Source of the DNA: Flavobacteriales bacterium
GTDB taxonomy: Bacteria > Bacteroidota > Bacteroidia > Flavobacteriales_F > PHOS-HE28
Direction of reading: 5' to 3'
DNA: 64,000 nt
Assembly (NCBI GenBank): GCA_016710965.1
Contig: JADJTW010000005.1
Span: 124,001-188,000 of the forward strand
This document shows positions 58,566 to 64,000 of this stretch, in pieces. The translations under genes and the position numbers were made by a program. The notes beneath the pieces are model-generated. The model did not search any database. It had not been told where the DNA came from and saw nothing but the letters and a program-made list of their open reading frames with translations. Within the stretch, counting starts at the first letter, position 1. Each line of letters begins with the position of its first letter.

Positions 58566-58805
58566 GCCCCGCCAAATACGCGAGCAACAGCGCGCCTTCG
58601 CCGAGTAGGACCGCAGTAAGCTTGCCGAGGAGTACCCGCCCGGCGTAACCGAGGAGAGCTGCACCGAGGGCAACAAGGTCATCATCCGCCGGGTGTTGGT
58701 GAACGGCAACAAGGGCGATGAGTACAGCAAGGTGATCGCGAAGTGGGGTTCAAGAACGGCCAGAGCATCACCGAGGCGATCTGGGCCAAGGAGACGGAGG
58801 GCAAC
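58566..58805 (+). pseudogene. Remnant of a second copy of the repeat protein's C-terminal domain
   Basis: The plus strand repeats the last roughly 75 codons of the gene ending at 57420: QQRAFAE, an in-frame TAG (58605-58607), then DRSKLAEEYPPGVTEES, a Cys for Tyr change, GNKVIIRRVLVNGNKGDEYS and KVIAKWG. There nine or ten bases are missing (GGGGCACCTACTACTTCAAG became GGGGTTCAAG), shifting the frame before the matching FKNGQSITEAIWAKETEG. It is interrupted by a stop and a frameshift and overlaps the propeller gene's upstream region. Confidence 0.8.
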
Positions 58806-58845
58806 CGGTCTTTCCCTTGTTGGGCATACTGGCTTGCTGGCCAAT

Positions 58846-59505
58846 ATGGCGAAGGACCGATACCTTGGTTGGCGGGCTGCGCCGGACAACTCGATTCGTC
58901 TTGAAATGGCAAGTATCCAACCAGGACAGTGCGTCACATTGACTGAAGCCTTGTACGGAGGTCTGGTTCATCCTCCACCACGAAGCGCTGAGCTATTCAT
59001 AGGCGTACATAATGCGGCATTGAGGGCACCCAGGGACAAAGCCACTGTTGTTGCCGGTTTCTTGAACAACCAGTTCTGCTGGCTGGGTGGTGTGGGCGAG
59101 GATCATCTGCTACTCGTGCCCGGTGAACGGCTCAATGCGCGTGCTTCGATCTTTCCGCATCTCATGGCGGGTTCATCCCTATGGTCATTGATACAGCCGG
59201 GTGAATTGATCAAGGCAGGCACCCCACCACTTGGAGCCGTTTACCGGGGCAGTCGTCCCTGGCTGGTCCTGGGAGATCTTCAAGATCAAGTCCTTGCGGC
59301 ACCGTTGAACGATGCATCGGGGAATCCGAAGTGGTACACACCGATCATCGAGCGAAAACATGTCCGCTTCCATGGTTCCACCAAGGACTCGCAGGTTGAG
59401 CTGCCGCACCTCTGGTCGTTGCCGAAGACATTCGTGCCGATCGGCGATATTGCTGAGAGCGTGCGGGATGGGATCGAGTCTGAGGTGCGGCGGTATTTCC
59501 GCTGA
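58846..59505 (+). CDS. Hypothetical protein
   Basis: 219 residues from the ATG at 58846. Soluble, no signal peptide. Segments such as KATVVAGFLNNQFCWLGGVG, GAVYRGSRPWLVLGDLQDQV and LAAPLND faintly recall PemK/MazF-like SH3 barrels (the order 'RPxLVL ... VAPL'), but the match is too weak for a call and no antitoxin gene is adjacent. The longer frame starting at 58693 runs through the decayed duplicate and is rejected. Codon use resembles its neighbours only partly. Confidence 0.6.
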   Translation: MAKDRYLGWRAAPDNSIRLEMASIQPGQCVTLTEALYGGLVHPPPRSAELFIGVHNAALRAPRDKATVVAGFLNNQFCWLGGVGEDHLLLVPGERLNARASIFPHLMAGSSLWSLIQPGELIKAGTPPLGAVYRGSRPWLVLGDLQDQVLAAPLNDASGNPKWYTPIIERKHVRFHGSTKDSQVELPHLWSLPKTFVPIGDIAESVRDGIESEVRRYFR

Positions 59506-59546
59506 TCGCGACCGAACGCGCGATTCCTGCGCGAGCGGGCAAAGCC

Positions 59547-61076
59547 TTACTGCGCCGCCTTCTTCGCCTTCCGTTCCTTCAGCTTCGTCACCAGATCGGC
59601 GATCTGCTCGGCGGTCAGCGACTTGCCGATGAACTTGCGGTCGCCATCGACCACGAAGAGCTTGGGGGTGCTGAAGACATCGTAGGTATCGGAATAGTTG
59701 AGGCTCTCGATGGTGGTGTACTTTGGAATGAACTGGCGCGGGTCCTTGCGCGCTTCCTCGAACACGTGCTGGGTAAGGGCCACGTTCACCCAATCGAGTC
59801 CCTTCTCGCGGATGAACTTCTTCCAGTCGCGCATGAGGTCGGCTTCCACGGCCTTCGCCACCGCGTACACTTCGATGCCCATGGGCCGCAAGGTCTTGGC
59901 GTACTCCTCATGGATCTTGGGCAGCTCCTCCTTGCAATGGCCGCAGTGCGGGTCCCAGAAGATGATGACCACGTATTCCTGCGGCAGGTCGTAGAAATTG
60001 ATCCACTTCTCCTCTGTGGTATCGGGCAGCGCGATATAAGGAGCCTTCTTGCCCAGCGTGAGGGGCGCCATCTTGCGTGCGCGGGTGCATAGCGTATCGA
60101 TCTTGCCCGCGCTCATCCAATCCACGCGCTGCGGCAGGCCTGGCTTGGGGCAGTAGTAGGTGAGGGCCATGTGTACGAACATGGCGTCCATGCCCATGAT
60201 GTCGCTGCTCTCGTACTTGTGCGTGAGGGTATGCACCATGTACTTGAACACCTCGGCCGAGCTGCCTGTGCGCGCGATGAGCGCATCGGCCAGCACTGCA
60301 ATGCTGTCTGGCATTTGCGGCACCACCTTGCTGAAGTATTCCTCGAATTTGTTGGCGAATACGGGCACGCGCACGATGCGGTCGTCGGTGAGGTCGAAGT
60401 TGTCCCAGAAGTGCGCGCGGTACTGGTAGTATGCACCGGCGCTATCGAGGCTGCCATCGGGCTTGCGCGGCTCGGGCAATTCAACAGCCACGCTCATGCG
60501 CACCAGCGATGCGGCCAGTGCCCCTTTGTTGTTGGCGACCAGGTCGCGTTGGTACTGTTTCACTTCGCCATCCAGGCTTTCCATCTCGGCTTTCACCGCG
60601 CCGCGTGCGATGGGGTCCTTCGCGCCGTCGAGCCGCGCGCGCAAGGCATCGCCCTGCAACTTGCGCTCGTTCAGGTAGCGGATGTAGCCGATGAAGAGCT
60701 CGTTCTCCTTGCTCTGTTTCACCTGCAAGGCGCCCAGCAGGTCCTCCTTGTTCGTGGCCAGCTTTATGACAGCCTCGTTCACCACCAGCTCGAAGTACTT
60801 CGGCCCCGGCACCACCACGGCATATACGCCCGCCTTGTACCCGCGCTTGCTCTTGAAGATCGCGTTGCCCTTCCCGTCGGTGTAGGCGGTGTCGGCGTAG
60901 TAGAGCTTGTTGCCGTAGTAGTTGGCCAGGTAGATCGTATCGCCCTTGGCCGTGCTGCCGATATTCACCTCGATGGTGCGCAGGTCCTTCGGGTCCACCG
61001 GCGCTGGTGGCTTGGCCTGCGCGAAGGAGGGGATGGTGAGACAGGAGAGGGCGAGCGTAGCGATGCTGCGGATCAT
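59547..61076 (-). CDS. Thioredoxin-like TlpA-type protein with DUF4369/DUF5106-like region
   Basis: 509 residues from the ATG at 61076. Signal peptide MIRSIATLALSCLTIPSFAQ, a DUF4369-like N-terminal domain (IGSTAKGDTIYLANYYGNKL), a helical middle region (about 120-330), and a C-terminal thioredoxin domain with active site C-GH-C in IIFWDPHCGHCKEELPKI and cis-Pro region FSTPKLFVVDGD. It probably reduces or shuffles disulfides in the periplasm. A -7 box ends six bases before the ATG, so the transcript is nearly leaderless. The frame extending to 61178 is rejected. Confidence 0.88.
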   Translation of the reverse strand: MIRSIATLALSCLTIPSFAQAKPPAPVDPKDLRTIEVNIGSTAKGDTIYLANYYGNKLYYADTAYTDGKGNAIFKSKRGYKAGVYAVVVPGPKYFELVVNEAVIKLATNKEDLLGALQVKQSKENELFIGYIRYLNERKLQGDALRARLDGAKDPIARGAVKAEMESLDGEVKQYQRDLVANNKGALAASLVRMSVAVELPEPRKPDGSLDSAGAYYQYRAHFWDNFDLTDDRIVRVPVFANKFEEYFSKVVPQMPDSIAVLADALIARTGSSAEVFKYMVHTLTHKYESSDIMGMDAMFVHMALTYYCPKPGLPQRVDWMSAGKIDTLCTRARKMAPLTLGKKAPYIALPDTTEEKWINFYDLPQEYVVIIFWDPHCGHCKEELPKIHEEYAKTLRPMGIEVYAVAKAVEADLMRDWKKFIREKGLDWVNVALTQHVFEEARKDPRQFIPKYTTIESLNYSDTYDVFSTPKLFVVDGDRKFIGKSLTAEQIADLVTKLKERKAKKAAQ

Positions 61077-61081
61077 GGGCG

Positions 61082-61089
61082 CGAAAATA
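61082..61089 (-). promoter_or_regulatory. -7 box (TATTTTCG) of the TlpA-like gene, almost leaderless
   Basis: The minus strand reads TATTTTCG followed by CGCCC and then ATG. Directly upstream, TCCCGGC (61091-61097) and GCCGGGA (61104-61110) form a 7-bp dyad with a 6-base loop, placed between the -33 and -7 positions; it could be an operator or a terminator for upstream transcription. Confidence 0.5.
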
Positions 61090-61213
61090 GTCCCGGCTCT
61101 TTGGCCGGGATGATGGGGCGTGGCCGGGCTTTCAACTTCCGTTCCACTTGGACGCGGCGTGGCGTGGGACGGGTGCATCGGTGATCGTTAAGGGTTGCTA
61201 ATGGGGGAATGGT

Positions 61214-61274
61214 CAATTGTTGGTTCTCAGTTGTCAGGCCTCCGACGGGACTGACAACTGATAACTGACAACTC
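61214..61274. repeat. Imperfect inverted repeat after prfC
   Basis: TCAGTTGTCAG (61227-61237) and CTGACAACTGA (61251-61261) are perfect inverted arms around a 13-base loop; the symmetry extends imperfectly to 24 bases on each side. It may act as the prfC terminator. A half copy lies in the GH2 signal-peptide codons at 15911-15945. The remainder of the 204-base gap shows no gene. Confidence 0.65.
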
Positions 61275-61280
61275 TTCCCC

Positions 61281-62888
61281 CTATCGATACTCCGTCGTCA
61301 CCTGCGTCTTGAACTCGCTGGTGGTGTGGAAGGTGATCGCGGGGTTGTTGCGCTTCTCCAGGTCGAGCATGTAGGCGCTCGGGGCGATGAACACCGGGTT
61401 CGCGTCCTTGTCCTGCACGATCTGTTGCGCTTTGATACGGATGAATTGATCGAGCGCGGCCTCGTCAGTGGTCGTCATCCAACAGGCCTTGTAAGCAGCG
61501 ATCTGCTGGAAGGCGCACTTGGCACCGTACTCGTGCTCCAGGCGGTATGCGATCACCTCGAACTGCAGATCGCCCACGCAGCCCACGATCTTCTTGTTGC
61601 CCGGCTGCTGCGTGAAGAGCTGTGCGACGCCTTCATCGGTGAGCTGGCGGATGCCTTTCTCCAGCTGCTTGCTCTTCATGGGGTCCTGGTTCACCAGCTC
61701 ACGGAAGAGCTCGGGGCTGAATGCGGGAATACCGCGGAAGGTGAACTTGCCGCCGTCGGTGAGGGTGTCGCCGATCTTGAAGTTGCCGGTATCGAAGAGG
61801 CCGATGACATCGCCGGGCCAGGCCTCGTCCACGATGGTCTTCTGCGCGGCCAGGAAGTTGGTGGGCGTCGCGAAGCGTACTTGCTTCTCGAGCCGCACGT
61901 GCGTGTAGTACGTGTTGCGCTGGAAGCGGCCGCTGCACACGCGCAGGAAGGCGATGCGGTCGCGATGGTTGGGATCGAGGTTCGCGTGGATCTTGAAGAC
62001 GAAGCCGCTGAAGCGCGGATCAGAGGGCTCCACTTCGCCCTGGTCGGTGGGGCGCGGGCCGGGCGGAGGGGCGATGCCCACGAAGGCGTCCAGCACTTCC
62101 TTCACCCCGAAGTTGTTGAAGGCGCTGCCGAAGAAGACCGGCGCGATACGGCCGGCGCGGTATGCATCGATGCTCAACGGTTCATATACGCCTTCGATCA
62201 AGTCGATGTCCTCGCGAAGCTGCTGCGCGGCGTCCTCGCCCAACTGCTCGTCCAGGATGGGGTCATGCACGTTGTCTATGCGCAAGCTGCTCTGTTCCAC
62301 CTTGGTCTTGCCGGGATCGAAGAGGCGTAGTCCCTTGCTGTACAGATCGAACACGCCCTGGAAGGTGGCGCCAATGCCGATGGGCCAGCTCATGGGCCGC
62401 ACCTTGATGGAGAGCTTGTCCTCCAGTTCATCCAGCAGGTCGAAGGGATCGCGGCCTTCGAGGTCGAGCTTGTTGATGAAGACGATGACCGGCGTGTTGC
62501 GCATGCGGCACACCTCCATCAAGCGTTCGGTCTGTGCTTCCACGCCCTTCACGCAATCGATCACCAGCACGACACTATCAACGGCGGTGAGGGTGCGGTA
62601 GGTGTCCTCGGCGAAGTCGCGGTGACCGGGGGTATCGAGCAGGTTGATGAGCTTGCCGCCGTACCCGAAGGTCATTACGGAGGTGCTAACGCTGATACCG
62701 CGCTGCCGTTCGATCTCCATGAAGTCGCTGGTGGCGCCACGGCGGATCTTGTTGCTCTTGACAGCGCCGGCCGTTTGGATGGCACCGCCGTAGAGCAGGA
62801 ATTTCTCCGTGAGCGTCGTCTTGCCCGCATCAGGGTGGCTGATGATGGCGAAGGTGCGCCGGTGCTCGATCTCTTCCTTCAAGGCCAT
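61281..62888 (-). CDS. prfC: Peptide chain release factor 3
   Basis: 535 residues, normal length for RF3. G1 SHPDAGKTT, switch I ERQRGISVSTS, G3 DTPGH, G4 NKLD, then domains II and III with the RF3-specific ELFRELVNQDPMKSKQLEKG and CVGDLQFEVIAYRLEHEYGA. RF3 is a GTPase that releases RF1 and RF2 from the ribosome after peptide release. Start follows a -7 box TAGATTTG at 62917-62924 with a leader of about 26 bases. All catalytic motifs are intact. Confidence 0.96.
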   Translation of the reverse strand: MALKEEIEHRRTFAIISHPDAGKTTLTEKFLLYGGAIQTAGAVKSNKIRRGATSDFMEIERQRGISVSTSVMTFGYGGKLINLLDTPGHRDFAEDTYRTLTAVDSVVLVIDCVKGVEAQTERLMEVCRMRNTPVIVFINKLDLEGRDPFDLLDELEDKLSIKVRPMSWPIGIGATFQGVFDLYSKGLRLFDPGKTKVEQSSLRIDNVHDPILDEQLGEDAAQQLREDIDLIEGVYEPLSIDAYRAGRIAPVFFGSAFNNFGVKEVLDAFVGIAPPPGPRPTDQGEVEPSDPRFSGFVFKIHANLDPNHRDRIAFLRVCSGRFQRNTYYTHVRLEKQVRFATPTNFLAAQKTIVDEAWPGDVIGLFDTGNFKIGDTLTDGGKFTFRGIPAFSPELFRELVNQDPMKSKQLEKGIRQLTDEGVAQLFTQQPGNKKIVGCVGDLQFEVIAYRLEHEYGAKCAFQQIAAYKACWMTTTDEAALDQFIRIKAQQIVQDKDANPVFIAPSAYMLDLEKRNNPAITFHTTSEFKTQVTTEYR

Positions 62889-62916
62889 GATGGGCTGCGT
62901 GCTTCCAAAGGGGCGG

Positions 62917-62924
62917 CAAATCTA
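62917..62924 (-). promoter_or_regulatory. -7 box (TAGATTTG) of prfC
   Basis: The minus strand reads TAGATTTG followed by CCGCC in the 104-base divergent gap. Confidence 0.55.
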
Positions 62925-62965
62925 GCCCTCTGACGTTGCCGTGACGGTTGCTGGTCCTTACAACC

Positions 62966-62973
62966 TAGTTTTG
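62966..62973 (+). promoter_or_regulatory. -7 box (TAGTTTTG) with upstream TTG
   Basis: TAGTTTTG followed by GGCC; a TTG about 17 bases upstream (62947-62949) fits the -33 element. The predicted leader to the ATG at 62993 is about 17 bases. Confidence 0.6.
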
Positions 62974-62992
62974 GCCAAACCTCTTCGGAACC

Positions 62993-64000
62993 ATGCATCG
63001 TTCGTTCTCCATGGCGCTGGCCGCCGTGCTCGCCCTGCCTGCGCTGGCGCAGACCAGTTCGCCCGTCGCCTTGCAATTGCAGCAAGTGGCCACCGGGCTC
63101 AACCGCATCACCGACATCAGCCATTGCGGCGATGACCGGCTCTTCCTCACGCTGCAACCGGGCACCATCCGCATCCTGAACGGCGCCGGCGCCTTGGTTG
63201 CCGCACCGTTCCTGGACATCACCGGTCCGGTGAACAACAGTGGCAACGAGCAGGGCTTGCTCGGTCTTGCTTTCCCTCCGGACTATGCCACCACCGGTTT
63301 CTTCTATGTGCATTACACAGGTGGTACCGGCAATGGCTACAGCGTGATCGCGCGGTACAGCGTAACGGCCGATCCCAACGTGGCCGATCCCGCAAGCGAA
63401 GAGATCCTCTATACGTGGCCGCAGCCTTACAGCAACCACAACGGAGGCGATCTCGCTTTCGGTGCCGATGGCTATCTGTACATCGGCTTGGGCGATGGCG
63501 GCAGCGGCGGCGATCCGCAGAATCATGCGCAGAACCCCACCGACCCCTTGGGCAACATGCTGCGTATTGACGTGAGCGATCCCGACACCACATACACCAT
63601 ACCGCCCACCAACCCCTTCGCGAACGTGGATGCCGTGGTGGATACGCTTCCCGAGATCTGGGCCAGCGGCCTGCGCAATCCGTTCCGCTTCGGCTTCGAT
63701 CGCCTCACCGGCGATCTGTGGATCGGCGATGTCGGGCAAAACGCTGTGGAAGAAGTGGACTTCTGGCCGGCAGGCGACAACAGCCACCCCAACTTCGGCT
63801 GGCGCTGTTACGAGGCCAATCAGGCATACAACACCGCTGGTTGCAATCCTCAGAACACCTACGATGCTCCTGTGAGCTTTCATCCGCAGGCCTCCCAGGG
63901 CTGGTGCTCGGTCATTGGCGGCCGTGTCTATCGTGGTCCTTCGTACTGGCGGATCGAAGGCCGCTACATCTACACTGATTATTGCGGCGGGCATTTCTAT
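62993..64000 (+). CDS. PQQ-dependent glucose/sorbosone dehydrogenase-like protein, 3' end outside window
   Basis: 336 codons without a stop up to the window end. Signal peptide MHRSFSMALAAVLALPALAQ, then a glucose/sorbosone dehydrogenase six-bladed propeller: GLLGLAFPPDYATTGFFYVH, HNGGDLAFGADGYLYIGLGDGG (the conserved HNGG and GD motifs), DPLGNMLRIDVS, ASGLRNPFRFGFD and GDVGQNAVEEVDF. Such periplasmic or secreted proteins oxidise sugars with PQQ; related Bacteroidota proteins often carry a C-terminal T9SS domain, which cannot be seen here. The long frames on the other strand are shadows. Confidence 0.9.
   Translation, partial: MHRSFSMALAAVLALPALAQTSSPVALQLQQVATGLNRITDISHCGDDRLFLTLQPGTIRILNGAGALVAAPFLDITGPVNNSGNEQGLLGLAFPPDYATTGFFYVHYTGGTGNGYSVIARYSVTADPNVADPASEEILYTWPQPYSNHNGGDLAFGADGYLYIGLGDGGSGGDPQNHAQNPTDPLGNMLRIDVSDPDTTYTIPPTNPFANVDAVVDTLPEIWASGLRNPFRFGFDRLTGDLWIGDVGQNAVEEVDFWPAGDNSHPNFGWRCYEANQAYNTAGCNPQNTYDAPVSFHPQASQGWCSVIGGRVYRGPSYWRIEGRYIYTDYCGGHFY

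Noticed and set aside
58693..58845. N-terminal extension of the hypothetical gene at 58846
   Set aside because: These codons derive from the decayed duplicate of the repeat protein's C-terminal domain read out of frame.
58846..59505. MazF/PemK-type toxin
   Set aside because: Only a faint resemblance in two segments, length is twice that of MazF, and no antitoxin gene is next to it.

Overview
The window looks like chromosomal DNA of a high-GC member of the Bacteroidota, probably a Flavobacteriales-like lineage. Five secreted proteins end in a type IX secretion (T9SS) type A sorting domain and a sixth ends in a CHU_C/gliding-associated domain. Many genes are preceded by a Bacteroidota-type -7 box (TAnnTTTG, here mostly TAnnTTCG), and the gene families are typical of the phylum (DUF5916, DUF3788, CbpA/CbpM, split transketolase, EF-G paralog). 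No phage, transposase, integrase or CRISPR array was seen.

Layout. 0-15 kb: tandem Usp protein, secreted choice-of-anchor B protein, TPR protein, tsaD divergent from a TamB-like protein, acyltransferase, thioredoxin-like protein, cyclophilin lipoprotein, DEAD-box helicase and a TPR/HisKA_2 histidine kinase. 15-23 kb: cutC overlapping a short GH2 beta-mannosidase, a five-module CUB-like T9SS protein, and a CHAD protein preceded by a 49-codon ORF. 23-27.8 kb: YcxB-like and DUF3788 proteins, cbpA-cbpM, and an M43-type metalloprotease. 27.9-34.1 kb is a minus-strand run: transketolase N half, vWA protein, transketolase C half, ECF sigma factor, putative anti-sigma factor, Spy-like protein and class III aminotransferase.

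34.4-43.4 kb: ychF, a frameshifted HEAT-like gene, class D beta-lactamase-like lipoprotein, S8 protease, an unlisted 40-residue lipoprotein, alpha/beta hydrolase lipoprotein, DUF5916 protein and an AT-richer orphan. 43.4-48.5 kb: EF-G paralog, small protein, outer-membrane-type protein, then a cobalamin riboswitch leading into a T9SS-sorted beta-propeller protein, then tRNA-Thr(CGT). 48.5-53 kb: an eight-PKD adhesin-like gene lying between the intact tRNA-Thr and a decayed copy of its 3' part, then a FAD oxidoreductase. 53-64 kb: a 1394-residue protein with a 67-residue repeat, a Reg_prop propeller lipoprotein, a decayed duplicate of the repeat protein's C terminus, an orphan, a TlpA-like thioredoxin, prfC, and the start of a glucose/sorbosone dehydrogenase cut by the window end.

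Themes: cell-surface and envelope proteins (T9SS cargo, TamB, lipoproteins), translation factors (TsaD, YchF, EF-G paralog, RF3) and stress responses (Usp, CbpA/CbpM, ECF module). The least explained items are the tRNA-flanked PKD gene, the riboswitch-controlled surface propeller, the vWA gene between the transketolase halves, and an extended promoter signature that often places the start site within a few bases of the start codon.
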